A DNA stretch of 64,000 nucleotides from Azolla caroliniana (GCA_043228905.1 JBHGNT010000009.1:18972001-19036000), one strand, 5' to 3'; positions 30,291-41,383 are shown, counted from the first letter of the stretch. The notes: generated from the letters alone by a model not told the origin. Numbers and translations are program-made.

Positions 30291-31942
30291 TTTACTAACA
30301 ATTTTTTTGTTGTTTTGATGTTTTTTGCGTGTGAGCGAGGGGGATCTAACAAGGCTCGTCATGCTCTTCTCAGGATCAAAACAACACTTTAAACCCGGTA
30401 TTCTTCTTTTTTGATCTCTTCTCTTTTTCTATTATGCTTTATGGTCGAATCAAATTGGTATTACGTTTTATTCTCTTTCTTTCTACCTCCTACTACGCTA
30501 CGATTTTACTTATTATTATGCATCGGGCCGAGCGTGTTTGCACTAATCGCACACGCTCAACTCATGGCCTTTTGCATATTGCGATATATATCCCACTCTC
30601 TCCTCTCTTGAACTCTTACGATAATAATTATTCTTGTGCATTGGGTCGAGCGTGTTTGCTCTAATCGCACACGCTTATCTCATGGCCGTTTTGCATATGA
30701 TGTTGAGTATACCACTCTTCCCCTCTATTGAGCCATCACTTGGCCGACTCTAAGGGATGATGTGGCCTTGACGAGGTGTATGTTGCCTACCTATGCCACT
30801 CTACTCTCTATTAAGCCATCAATTGGCCGATTCTATGGGATGTTGTGGCCTTGACAAGGTATATGTAGCTTACATATGCCACTTTCCTTTTTAATTAGCC
30901 ATTACTTGGCCGATTCTAGGGATATGTGGTGGTCTTGAGGAGGTGCATGTCAACTACCCTAGGGTTTCGTATCTTAGGGCATGTTTGATTCCATACACCT
31001 AATTGTTGATTATTCTAATTAAATTTTAATTTCATAAGTATTGTTTCACTTATATGATTTTCTAGTAATTATTATTTACCCGCCCACAATTAACTCTCCT
31101 TTTTCCACTTCCTTTTCATGTATAAAGTATTTACATCGTTTATTTTAATGTAACCTTTACGTGTAGACTATTTTTTCGTATGGAGTGGCTTGTTGAACGA
31201 TTTTTTTTTCAACGGGTCATCTAGGTTTAACTCTTATCATCAAGCCTTAGAAAACGAGTAAAACCATATGAGTTCCCTTATTGATGTTTTACTCATGGAT
31301 TTGAGTATTACATCTTTGCGCACAACACCGTCATCACTTGTATCAATTTGTGGCTTATGTCACAATTGTGCAAGTTATAACAATCATATTGGGATGTATA
31401 TGTGCATACCTTGCACTTCCCATTTATTTGTGACATTGTTTTTTTCGTAGGTAACACATGGGTTCTTTTTTTTTACCCTTGTTTTCGTCACTACTTAACT
31501 CTTATGAGTAGTGCCTTATTTTATCATTTTATCATCACGTTTGCTTATTGCTCGCAAGACTAGAATATTACTTGTGAGTGCACTTGTTTTTTCACGTAAT
31601 ACACTTTCTCGACCATATAATACATGATGGGTTGGCATTAATATAAGGCTATCTAGGAAATTTCATTGATGTAAGAACCATGGTTGAGCCTCGGGGAGCC
31701 GCCATGATTACTCAAGATAGAGATCCGAGAAATACATCTTAGCTATGTTTTCCCCCATGGTTTTTAAAACACCATAGTGTTACCATAGTTATCGGATCTC
31801 GAATCACATCTCATATGTCTGGAGGGGTAAAGACATGAGATACTTTCTTGGATAAAGTTCTTTCAATCAAAATTTCAAGCATTCATTTTGCTTGTGTATT
31901 TTCTGAACCTCCTTATTTTATTGCATACCCACAGCGTGCATC
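30291..31942 (+). other. Long untranslated leader of Gypsy-D with repeats and hairpins
   Basis: No ORF of note. It has two copies of a hairpin (GAGCGTGT at 30530-30537 pairing with ACACGCTC at 30551-30558; again at 30648-30675) and three degenerate copies of a roughly 90-bp unit with cttggccgattct at about 30730, 30820 and 30905. The rest is AT-rich. Packaging or translation signals could lie here. Confidence 0.6.
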
Positions 31943-32390
31943 ATGGAACAAGTTTTGAACGCAGTTGGAACGATCTCTCCAAATGAGACCTCTCAACCCC
32001 AATCCGCATCTCGCACACAAGCTGAGATCACTATTGAGCAATTGCTCACTACTACCTTGAATCAATTGGCCGAAATGAGACAGGCCAATATGGCATTGGA
32101 AAAGAAATTCCAAGAATTAACTATTGAGTCCAAGAAATAAGGTGAACCTTCCTTCGTAGTCACGCCTTTCAAGGGAGATAAGAAAGAAAGAACCGAGGAG
32201 GCCATTAGCACTTGGCTTGGTCGTTGGGAGTCTCACTTTGAGCTTCATCCCAAGCCCGATGCAGTAAAAATTGGTTATGTCGGTCGTGAGTTAGGTGGCC
32301 GAGCTGCTGCTTGGTGGCGTGGCCTAAGGACCGCAAAAAAACTTACCCACAACTTGGGAAGGTTTCGTTGATGTTTTTAAGAAACAATTC
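31943..32390 (+). pseudogene. Gypsy-D Gag N-terminal part (disrupted)
   Basis: Starts MEQVLNAVGTIS with a short coiled coil, then TAA at 32138-32140. The same frame continues with TPFKGDKKERTEEAISTW and WWRGLRTAKK. A one-base frame change at the A7 run 32334-32340 is needed to enter the long frame that follows. Confidence 0.82.
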
Positions 32391-35300
32391 TTGCAGCCAC
32401 CTTCTCAAACCGAACAAGCGCAACACTTGCTCACATTGTCTAGTAAGCCATTTACCTCTCTCGAGGATTATGTGCATCACGCTCGGACCCAGATCCAAAA
32501 ATCGGGACTTACGGGTGAGAAATGGTTTGTCGCTTGTTTTTTGAATGGTATTCCCAATGGGGATTATCATTGGATTGTCCATGACAAGGACCCCACAACT
32601 TTCGAGGAAGCCGTCAACATTGTGCTGCGATACCATAGGACTTCCAAGAAAGACCACAATAAACCTGAGTTCGCCAAAACTCCGAATGTCAAGTTCATTG
32701 GGAAACGTAAGCAATCCAGTGACACTCTTGACCGCGACTCAAAGAAACCGAACCTCTTCTGTGCATATTGCAAGAAGCGGGGCCACACAAAGGATACCTG
32801 TCGTCGTCTTGAGAGGAAGTCAATGAACACCCCTCCTCAAGACAAATCTACGAGTCACACAGGTGAGTCTTTTGATATTGTTGAAGTTCATACCAATCAC
32901 TTAAGTTTATGTGAATGCACTTTTCCTTCACATTTACTTGGACCTAATGATTTACTCCGAGCAGTCGGATATATCAATGGAACACAAGCACATTTCTTGT
33001 TTGATTCCGGTAATTCTCACAATTTTCTTAATGATCACTTTGTGCAGCAAATGGAGCTCCACATAAACGCAAGTGATCATATCTATCAAGTTCACATGGC
33101 AAATGGAAACGTTCAATACATCAGTGGCATTGTTTGTCAACTGCCAATTCAAATAGATACTTATTTGGAGAAGCTTGACTTTCATGTTATGAAATTACAA
33201 TCCGCAGATGTCATTTTAGGATATCCTTGGTTTTTTAATAAAAACCCTTCTTTGTCCATTGATTGGGTTAATCACTCAATCACATTTGAACTTAATAATT
33301 GTAAACATTTTATTCAATGTTCCAAACCTCCTTCTCATTCACTTGTGTCTTCTAAATCTTTAAGTGAGTATTCTAGTTCATTAATTTATTCGTGTGTAAT
33401 TGATCCTGCGGTTCAATTTTATTATTTTAATATTGACGCCACACAATTACCACATTTTGAGCAACGATTACTCGACTCTATTTTAGAGGATTTTCAAGAT
33501 GTGTTTCCTACTGAATTACCGCTTACTTTACCACCTAAACGTAATGTGGACCATCAAATTGAACTCATCCCTGGGGCTGCTCCTGTGAGCATTCCACCTT
33601 ACCGACTTAGTCGATTAGAAGAGGATGAGATCGCTAAACAACTTAAGGAATACTTGAGTATGGGCCACATTAGGTATAGTAAATCACCTTGGGGTGCGCC
33701 AGTTCTATTAGTCAAGAAGAAGGAAGGTTCGTGGCGAATGTGTATCAATTATCGCCGTTTGAATAAAATGACAATTAAGAATGCATATCCATTACCTCGT
33801 GCCGATGATTTGATTGATCGTTTGCACGGGGCTCGATATTTTACGAAAATTGACTTACGAACTGGTTATCATCAGATTCGCATCGCCGAGGATGATATTC
33901 CTAAAACCGCTTTTCGTACGCGCTATGGCCATTATGAGTTTTTAGTCATGCCGTTTGGGTTGACTAATGCTCCAACCACATTCCAACAAGCGATGAATGA
34001 TGTTTTCCGAGATCAACTCGGTGATTTTGTTGTCGTCTTCTTGGATGATATTTTGATATATAGCCGTACCTTGCAAGATCATGTTCAACATGTTCGATTT
34101 GTTTTGCGAAAGTTGCGTGACAACTCTTTCTATGCAAAACATTCAAAATGTGACTTCTTCCAAAAATCTATTGTGTACCTAGGTCATTTAATTACAGAAA
34201 ATGGCGTTGAAATTGAACCTTCTCGTATTGAAAAGGTTAAACTTTGGCCCATTCCTCGTAATATTCGTGAACTTAGATCATTCTTAGGGTTTGTTGGATT
34301 TTTACGAAAATCAATTCGTAACTATTCCAAATTGACTACACCATTAACTGACCTTTTAAAAGGTCATCCACGTAAGTCTGTCAAACCAATTTCATGGAAT
34401 GAACAACTTGACAAATCATTTGAGACACTCAAGGAGCATGTGTGTCAGGCTCCCACTCTTCTATTACCAGACCCTTCTAAGCCTTTCTCAATTGAAACCG
34501 ATGCTAGTGATTATGCTATTGGTGCCGTTCTTTATCAAGGTGGTCACCCTATTGCTTTTGAAAGTAAGAAGCTTGATGCTGCTCAATCTCGGTATTCGGT
34601 TCAAGAGAAAGAGTTGTTTGCGGTGATACACGCACTTAAAACATGGAGGCACTATCTCTATGGAAATAAATTTGTGGTTACAACAGACCATCAATCATTA
34701 AAGTATTTTTGTGACCAGCCCGATCTTGTTGGTCGTAAAGGCCGTTGGGCTGACCTTATGCAAGATTTTGATTTTTCCATACGATATCGGAAGGGTTCTA
34801 TGAACACCGTTGCTGATGCTCTTAGTCGCATTAAAGAAGTTAACATGCTTAGCTTCACGGAAATAAAATCTGATCTTTTAGATCACCTTCGAGGGAAATA
34901 CCTTGATGACAGTTATTTCTCAAAATACTGGACGAAAGCCGAATCTGGTTTAGATGCCGATACTAGCACCCTACCCTCGAAGGCGACCTTTCACATTACA
35001 AACGGTTTGCTCTACCGTAGTGGAAAGGTCTGTGTTCCAGATTTACCAAATGTTAAACAGAAAATTTTTCATGAATGTCATGATGCACCATCTGTTGGTC
35101 ATCCTGGAATACAACGCACACTCGTTCTCATCTCGTGTACTTTTTTCTGGCCTAAGATGCGCTCTAACGTGCATAAATACGTAACTCAATGCTTACAATG
35201 TCAGATTAATAAGTCGGAACGACTTAAAGCTGCTGGTCTTTTACATCCCTTAGATATTCCCAACAATAAATGGGAAAGTATCTCGATGGATTTTATTGTT

Positions 35301-36347
35301 AGTTTACCTCGTACACAGAGGGGTCATGATGCCATATGGGTTGTCGTTGACAGGCTAACAAAATTAGCTAGATTTATTCCTACAAAAACCACGGTAACCG
35401 CTCAACAGTTGGCTTATCAATTTGTTGATGAGTTATTTCGTTTTTATGGATTACCGATGGATATTGTTAGTGATCGAGATTCCAAGTTTACTAGTGACTT
35501 TTGGACTCAGGTCTTTAAGAAACTAGAAACTACGTTGAGCATGAGTTCCGCAGATCATCCTCAGTCTGATGGACAAACTGAACGAGTTAATCAAATTATT
35601 GAGGACATGCTTCGAGCTTATGTAGCAAAAACCCCTTCTAAGTGGGAGCAATACCTTCCTATCTTAGAATTTGCCTATAATAGCTCTAAACATACATCCA
35701 CTGGATATAGTCCTTTTATGTTGATGTATGGTTTTCAGCCACGTGCCCCAGTTGATGTCACGATTCATCGTGATACATTAGACAGTACACGCAATTTTTT
35801 GCAAGACATGAACCAAATGTTGCATATTGCCAAAGAAAATGTCAAGACAGCTCAAGATCGTGCTCGATTTTATGCTGATCAGGATAGACGTCCTCGTGCA
35901 TTTACTATTGGTCAAAAAGTTTTTTTGCGTGTCCCGACTGATTCTACGTCATTATCTACGGGCAAGTGCGCTAAGTTAGCCCCACGATATTGTGGCCCAT
36001 TTGAAATCCTTAAGCGAGTTGGGTCATCTGCTTATCACCTTGCCTTACCTCGTAACGTTGGTATTCATCCTGTTTTTCACGTCAGTCGTCTAAAACCATT
36101 TTTAGGCTCTGGTGATAACACCATCACAATCCAAGATCTTGTAACATTAGAGGATTTTTCTTACAAACCTCATGTTCCTGAACGAATTCTTGATTCTCGT
36201 ACTAAACGTTTACGTTCTAAAGAGATTCGGCTATTCAAGATCAAATGGATGGATAAACCTATTGATGATGCCACATGGGAACGCGAGCATTCGCTTAAGG
36301 CACAATTTCCTCACTTTATATTGCAAGAGTGCAATCTTTTGAAGTAG
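32391..36347 (+). CDS. Gypsy-D Gag-Pol polyprotein (1318 aa open, chromodomain)
   Basis: Open frame from the end of capsid to the stop. Zinc knuckle CAYCKKRGHTKDTC (about residues 124-137), protease FDSGNSHNF (about 203), RT with KIDLRTGYHQ and FLDDILIYS (about 550), RNase H ETDASDYAIG (about 702). The integrase has H2C2 (HECHDAPSVGH, CLQCQ) and a core with D (SMDFIV, about 966), D (VSDRDSKF, about 1027) and E (GQTERVNQ, about 1063). A chromodomain-like tail (about 1264-1313: FKIKWMDKPIDDATWERE) would guide integration to marked chromatin. All catalytic residues are present; only the gag start is broken. Confidence 0.9.
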   Translation: MQPPSQTEQAQHLLTLSSKPFTSLEDYVHHARTQIQKSGLTGEKWFVACFLNGIPNGDYHWIVHDKDPTTFEEAVNIVLRYHRTSKKDHNKPEFAKTPNVKFIGKRKQSSDTLDRDSKKPNLFCAYCKKRGHTKDTCRRLERKSMNTPPQDKSTSHTGESFDIVEVHTNHLSLCECTFPSHLLGPNDLLRAVGYINGTQAHFLFDSGNSHNFLNDHFVQQMELHINASDHIYQVHMANGNVQYISGIVCQLPIQIDTYLEKLDFHVMKLQSADVILGYPWFFNKNPSLSIDWVNHSITFELNNCKHFIQCSKPPSHSLVSSKSLSEYSSSLIYSCVIDPAVQFYYFNIDATQLPHFEQRLLDSILEDFQDVFPTELPLTLPPKRNVDHQIELIPGAAPVSIPPYRLSRLEEDEIAKQLKEYLSMGHIRYSKSPWGAPVLLVKKKEGSWRMCINYRRLNKMTIKNAYPLPRADDLIDRLHGARYFTKIDLRTGYHQIRIAEDDIPKTAFRTRYGHYEFLVMPFGLTNAPTTFQQAMNDVFRDQLGDFVVVFLDDILIYSRTLQDHVQHVRFVLRKLRDNSFYAKHSKCDFFQKSIVYLGHLITENGVEIEPSRIEKVKLWPIPRNIRELRSFLGFVGFLRKSIRNYSKLTTPLTDLLKGHPRKSVKPISWNEQLDKSFETLKEHVCQAPTLLLPDPSKPFSIETDASDYAIGAVLYQGGHPIAFESKKLDAAQSRYSVQEKELFAVIHALKTWRHYLYGNKFVVTTDHQSLKYFCDQPDLVGRKGRWADLMQDFDFSIRYRKGSMNTVADALSRIKEVNMLSFTEIKSDLLDHLRGKYLDDSYFSKYWTKAESGLDADTSTLPSKATFHITNGLLYRSGKVCVPDLPNVKQKIFHECHDAPSVGHPGIQRTLVLISCTFFWPKMRSNVHKYVTQCLQCQINKSERLKAAGLLHPLDIPNNKWESISMDFIVSLPRTQRGHDAIWVVVDRLTKLARFIPTKTTVTAQQLAYQFVDELFRFYGLPMDIVSDRDSKFTSDFWTQVFKKLETTLSMSSADHPQSDGQTERVNQIIEDMLRAYVAKTPSKWEQYLPILEFAYNSSKHTSTGYSPFMLMYGFQPRAPVDVTIHRDTLDSTRNFLQDMNQMLHIAKENVKTAQDRARFYADQDRRPRAFTIGQKVFLRVPTDSTSLSTGKCAKLAPRYCGPFEILKRVGSSAYHLALPRNVGIHPVFHVSRLKPFLGSGDNTITIQDLVTLEDFSYKPHVPERILDSRTKRLRSKEIRLFKIKWMDKPIDDATWEREHSLKAQFPHFILQECNLLK

Positions 36348-36354
36348 GGGAGTA
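36343..36354 (+). other. Polypurine tract of Gypsy-D
   Basis: AGTAGGGGAGTA immediately before the 3' LTR; it overlaps the Pol stop codon. Confidence 0.85.
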
Positions 36355-36828
36355 TGTTATGTACACATAACGTTGGTGAGGGTAGGTCACTAATATTTAC
36401 ATTAGTGAAGGGTATGTTCACTATTATTAAAAAGGGGACTAATGATTGGATAGAATGAATGATATGTGCATGCACTATCATGATTTAGACAACCAATGAA
36501 TAGAGAGCCTTTTAGAAAGGCACATCTATTCAAGGGGCCTAGGAAAAGGTATAAATATGAGGCTTAGCTACCCTCATAGGGATGATCACGTCGGAAGGCT
36601 GCTGTCGTAGACACCGGTGGTGCGGGCTAGGCTTTCGTCTCGACGATCGTGTTTATCTCTTCCAAGGTATTAGTCATCCTAATATCCGGCGGTATGGGAC
36701 GTCGGTGGTAGGTTGGCTATGTCTAGATCATAGCTCGGGGGTGGTCGGGTGGAACGGGTTCTTCTATCCAATCTATTTTCTTCCTTTTTACTTGATTTGG
36801 TCTATTGATTAGTAATAGACTCTTAACA
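36355..36828 (+). repeat. 3' LTR of Gypsy-D
   Basis: 474 bp, essentially identical to 29803-30276, followed by TSD ggtgg. Confidence 0.95.
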
Positions 36829-38513
36829 GGTGGGCCCAATTTCTAACGCGTTTCGATTTCAAGATCATTTTTCGCCCCGGAAAACAACAAGGGAAAGCAG
36901 ATGCTCTGTCTCGGCGTTCGTATCTAGCACTTCGACCTGGAGATCCGGCCTTTGACAATCAAAAGCAAACTCTCCTCGGGCCATCAAAGCTACAGGTAAC
37001 AACAATTTATGCCACACCACTTGATTCTACCCTTCTTGACACTATTAGGCAACAACTTCATTCGGATGATTTTGCTAAGGATGTCTTAGCCCACTGTGGT
37101 TCAAGTCGTCCATCTTGCTCCAGATTGCCAGGGTCATCTCAACATTATCAGGACTTCAAGTGGCAAGATGGTTTACTCTTCTACAAGAATCTCCTTTACG
37201 TCCCCGACGGATCACCTCGACTTCAAGTGTTGGAACATTGTCATGATGCCCCCATGGCTGGACATTTTGGTATTTCCAAGACCATTGAGTTGGTGACACG
37301 TTCGTTTTGGTGGCCTCACTTGCAAAAATTTGTCGAAGATTATGTTCGCACTTGTGACACCTGCTGTCGCGCCAAAATACCCCGGCATCACCCTTATGGC
37401 TTACTACAACCATTACCCCCTCCCAACAAGCCATGGCAGTCTATTTCTATGGATTTCATTACGGATCTGCCACCTTCCAAAGGCTTTGATACTATTTTAA
37501 CAGTAGTGGATCGGTTCACCAAGATGGCACATTTTGTACCATGTGTAAAGACCATCAATAGTGAAGAAACTGCAGATCTCATTATGCGTGAAGTGTTTCG
37601 CCATCATGGTCTCCCGAATGATATTATTAGCGATCGAGGTCCTCAATTTATCTCACACTTTTGGAAGCACCTATGGGCAGGCCTCAAAATCCCTTGCAAA
37701 CTCTCTTCGGCTTATCATCCACAAACTGACGGACAAACAGAGCGCACAAATCAAACGCTTGAGCAATATCTTCGATGTTTCATTAGTTATCAACAAGATG
37801 ATTGAAGTAAAATTTTACATCTTGCTGAGTTTGCATACAACAACACGGTCCACTCTTCTACCAAAGTTACACCTTTCTTTGCCTACACCGGCAACCACCC
37901 TCGATGGTGTATACTGGATCTTCCCGAGGTGTCACGAAACCCTAGTGCGGCGCATCACCTCCACCGACTACAACAAATCTAGTTCGAGTTATCGTCACAT
38001 CTTCAGAAAGCGCAAGCACACCATAAGACCAATGCCGATCGACATCGTCTTAAGTCTCCGTTTAAGGTTGGTGACCGTGTATGGTTGCTTCGTCGTCACA
38101 TCAAGACTACCCGACCGTGTGCTAAGCTTGACTATCAACGCTTAGGTCCTTTTGTCATCACGACGCAGATTAATGATGCAACATTTCGTCTTAACCTTCT
38201 TGCACATATGCGGCTTCACCCTGTCTTTCATAGCTCTCTTTTGGAACCTTGCCACAGCTCTTTAATTCCTGATCGTGTCGTGCCACCACCGCCTTCTGTA
38301 CAACTTGTGGACGGCCCCAAATACGAGGTTCTAAGATTCTAAGATTGTGCGCAATAAGCTTTATTATCTAGTTGATTGGCTTGGTTATCCTCCGAGTGAT
38401 CGCACTTGGGAACCCATCGATAACGTTTGTAATGTTGAAGCTCTGGTCAATGACTTCCATCGTCACTATCCAAACAAGCCCAGCCCAACAATGTTAACGC
38501 CGAAGGAGGGATA
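36829..38513 (+). pseudogene. Gypsy-C Pol, part 2: RNase H end, integrase, chromodomain
   Basis: Continues RNase H (GKADALSRR), then the H2C2 module (HCHDAPMAGH, CDTCC) and integrase core with D (SMDFITDL), D (ISDRGPQF) and E (GQTERTNQ). TGA at 37803 (likely a former TGG) and TAG near 37980 interrupt it. An 8-bp tandem duplication (ctaagatt, about 38332-38347) shifts the frame before the chromodomain (YLVDWLGYPPSDRTWEP and DFHRHYP), which resembles the tails of vertebrate and fungal sushi/Tf1 elements. Confidence 0.85.
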
Positions 38514-38514
38514 G

Positions 38515-38923
38515 TGTCATGAACACATGACCATTATAGCGTCACCCGGACTTGAACCTCGAACCTTGTAATTCATACTTGAAAACCTCAACCATTAAGA
38601 TAGCTTATTGTTATATGAAACAATAAAAGCTACTTCTTGTATTACATTGATTATTGTAAAAACTCTAGATTATTCTAGAATGTTCTAGAATGTCCTAGAG
38701 CATTCTAGTTCTAGAACATTCTAGAACATTCTAGAAATCTCTAAGCTATTCTATAGGAACCTATAAATAAGCGCATACATGTATTCTCAAATCAATTCGA
38801 ATCAACACCAGTCTTTAGCTCTCATTACATATCTTGTATCCATTCTCTTTCCTTCTCTATCTTATACATCCATTCTTCTCTATCCTTCTTCCATCACTCT
38901 ATCTTTTATCCTTGGTTCTGACA
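38515..38923 (+). repeat. 3' LTR of Gypsy-C, including second heat-shock array
   Basis: 409 bp, with two differences seen from the 5' LTR near 38538 and 38549. The heat-shock array is at 38673-38736 and TATA at 38762-38769, both unchanged. Confidence 0.95.
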
Positions 38924-38928
38924 TCGGC

Positions 38929-39541
38929 CACCGTCCGAATCCGAGAAGAACATTTGTCCTTTCGACATCTTTCTTTTGGTTCGTACATGGTTCTCTTAGA
39001 CCAATAGCATTGATTGGAGGTCGAAGAATGAAGGAGGGTTTTCTCTCGCCGAGATTGCCGTCCTCAATGAATCGAATCGTTGTGCGAGGCTGCCCAAGCA
39101 TACTTGAACCATCTCGTCTTCGTCGATGATTATGTTGATGGAGCCTAGCGAGTAGCAAATGCTCTTGATCTTGGCGGTGTAATCTGACACGGACATATCT
39201 TTTTGCCGAATGTTGTTGAACTCTTATCGGAGTTGAAGCTTACGGGCAATCGTGTTGGCGGCAAACATTTTCTTTAAGTTTGCCCACGTTTGTTTAGGCG
39301 TCTTGGCATCTCGAATGTGGCTAAGCATGTCCTCGTGGCCACATGTTGCCAAACAATACATTACCTGACTCACTCCTTGCTCCCATGTTGGGTAGTTGGC
39401 GTTTGTGATGTCGGGCTTGTTTTCGAGTCTGCCGTTAATGTAGCTCCAATATCCTTGGCCGATGAGGTATTGGGTCATCTTGTAATCCCAAGATGAATAA
39501 TTGCTCCGGTCTAGATTTTCACTAGGGAGCGAGCTACCCAT
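38929..39541 (-). pseudogene. Copia-C Gag
   Basis: Copia Gag of the retrotran_gag/UBN2 type: MGSSLPSENLDRSNYSSWDY start, then CLATCGHEDMLSHIRDAKTP and the downstream VSDYTAKIKSICYSLGS. A stop after ARKLQLR splits it into two blocks. It is cut at 38929 by Gypsy-C and resumes at 26234. Confidence 0.83.
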
Positions 39542-39713
39542 TTATGTGTTCATTTTGATTGTAGTGTCTTCTCTTCTTTTGCTTTTCTTACTTCGATCAT
39601 GTATACGTGCTACGTAGCGGCACTACGGTAGCAGATTGCCGGAATTTGTCGTCCACATTTCGAACACACAATTTCGAAGAGGTTGATGGGCTTAGTGGAT
39701 GTGCTAAACCACA

Positions 39714-39726
39714 CGCTTTGATACCA
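39714..39726 (-). other. Primer-binding site of Copia-C
   Basis: Minus strand TGGTATCAAAGCG directly at the LTR, one change from the iMet consensus. Confidence 0.85.
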
Positions 39727-40169
39727 TGTAAAGAATTAGGTGATTAATTAAGCAAGGGTTAAGTAGTACCTGATTAAATGATTAGTTGATAAGCGGAAGA
39801 TAAAGTGATATATGTGTGTACGTGTGTGAGAGGGAGAGAGAGAGAAGTACACTTATGAGCAATACAAGATGGGGGATGATTAACTCTATATTAAATTAGC
39901 ATTATCATCATCAAATACAAAAATAACCACAATGAGGTATATAAACATCTCATGTGCAAAGGCGCACATGTGTGAGTAGAATATAGGTACTAATGTGTAA
40001 GTCCTATATTAAATGTACTTAGGAGTGGAGGATCTAGAATATCCCACTTAAGTACAAGGTTCTATTTAAGGCGTTATAGTCAACACTTCTAACTAGATTC
40101 TATCTAGGTAACTACGAAGTTACATGGTTGACTAACTAACTAAACTAAGTTTAGCTTTATCTCTCAACA
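39727..40169 (-). repeat. 5' LTR of Copia-C
   Basis: 443 bp, starting TGTAAAGAATTAGG and ending CTCAACA, followed by TSD aggac (40170-40174). It carries a GAGA run at 39828-39844. Confidence 0.92.
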
Positions 40170-40856
40170 AGGACACACACCTCATTCGTAGTACAACCAT
40201 GTTCCTCTTCTTGGGTGGTTGCAGTCTCCTTAATGATACAATCTTGCCTCAGGTTAAGGCTACTTGCTGTGTTCTATATACACACCTCATTCTTTGTACA
40301 ACCATGCTCCTCTTCGTGGGTCAAATACACATTCCCTACGGACTCCTCGTATAAGTCACTTGTCACCTCGTTCTTGGTCATTCCTCATGTGTGGCAGCCT
40401 CTCAGCCTGAATCATCAAGATTGCTCCATATACTACCTGAATCATCCGATGGTATTTGGGAATCTCCATGTTCTTCTAAACCTAAATAACATAGAGGGAT
40501 ATAATAACAATATTAAATCACATTCTTAAAAAGTGAAGGCACCTAGCCATATCAATTAACATACAAGGTTATGGTACAAACGTTTACCTATTGTTACATC
40601 TTTGTGTTCGTCATGTGCTCTGAGACTTGGTTTGCATTGACATCATACTCGTTATTATTGCGTGAGATGGTGCTAATATCAGGTGGAGGCTCTTTATCAT
40701 GCCAAGATTTCACAACACTTTTTGTATATTACACCAATACCATTAGAATTAGAATTAGAATTTTTATTGTCCATAAAGAGGCCAAATTTGACCTATGGGA
40801 CCAGAGTATACATGTGTTCTTGATATATGTCTCCTTCCTAAGAAGGGGTATTTATA
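40170..40856. other. Unidentified 0.7 kb segment, copy 2
   Basis: Nearly the same as 22649-23339, with small insertions and deletions and three rather than five gaatta units. No protein domain recognised. Confidence 0.5.
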
Positions 40857-41367
40857 TGTGTAGAGAAACGCATGGAATATCGCTCGGCCACAACCGAGGA
40901 GTAAATCACTTCTATAAGAACCAAAGACACAAATGGGAAGTGGAGAGCACACAAGAAAAATGACACAGGATGTTTACGTGGAAAACCCTAATAGGGAAAA
41001 ACCACGGGAGCCCACAGACTCCGAACTATCATTATAAAGAGAAGGCGTACAATCAGAGACTTGGAGGCAACGACCTCAAGCTCGGTTTCTTCGAAAAGTG
41101 GCGGTTACAATAGAGTATCGCTCTATATCTCTCTCTAACTCCCTCTCACTCTATCGCTTACTCTATACAACGGTTACCACAACAACCATACTAAAGTGAT
41201 TGCCCTAAGTCATATTTATACTTATATGAACTTAGGGCTTTCTACAAAATAGCCTCCATGGGGTTACTCAGAAACATATTTACAGATATGTGTTCTACAT
41301 CTGGTTATCACCGGGTCTTCTACATCCGGTTCTCAAGATCCCATCTGGAGGAACCGAAAACCCAATA
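40857..41367 (-). repeat. 3' LTR of Copia-D
   Basis: About 510 bp, related to the Copia-B LTR. The inner end has lost the usual CA. The adjoining tatcccccttcactc (41369-41383) is the PPT on the minus strand. Confidence 0.78.
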
Positions 41368-41383
41368 GTATCCCCCTTCACTC

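Larger units (their letters stand above)
29803..36828 (+). mobile_element. Gypsy-D: young chromovirus inside Gypsy-C
   Basis: Complete plus-strand element, 7.0 kb, with 474-bp LTRs differing at one position that I could see (30087/36639). Perfect TSD ggtgg (29798-29802 and 36829-36833), PBS, PPT, a damaged gag start and an open 1318-aa gag-pol frame. Inserting it kept the Gypsy-C reading frame interpretable on both sides, and removing it joins RW to AQFL cleanly. Confidence 0.95.
26235..38923 (+). mobile_element. Gypsy-C: Tf1/sushi-type chromovirus with heat-shock LTR
   Basis: Plus-strand gypsy with equal-length LTRs (409 bp, two differences seen) and a perfect TSD tcggc (26230-26234 and 38924-38928). 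It encodes Gag, then Pol in the -1 frame with protease, RT, RNase H, integrase and a C-terminal chromodomain. Gypsy-D splits RNase H at 29802. A few stops inactivate Pol. The Gag resembles the sushi/PEG10 family rather than common plant chromoviruses. Confidence 0.92.
23797..40169 (-). mobile_element. Copia-C: copia lacking RT/RNase H, split by Gypsy-C
   Basis: Minus-strand copia with a truncated 3' LTR (23797-23944), PPT, hinge, integrase, protease and gag on either side of Gypsy-C, PBS and a full 5' LTR. Without the insertions its body is only about 3.1 kb, and no RT or RNase H sequence is present. TSD aggac at 22201-22205 and 40170-40174, when the duplicated left segment is taken into account. 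Confidence 0.85.

Noticed and set aside
32334-32340. A7 run as a programmed frameshift site in Gypsy-D
   Set aside because: It needs a +1 (or -2) change inside the capsid region, not the usual -1 shift at the gag-pol boundary, and gag also has a TAA upstream. An indel or sequencing error is simpler.
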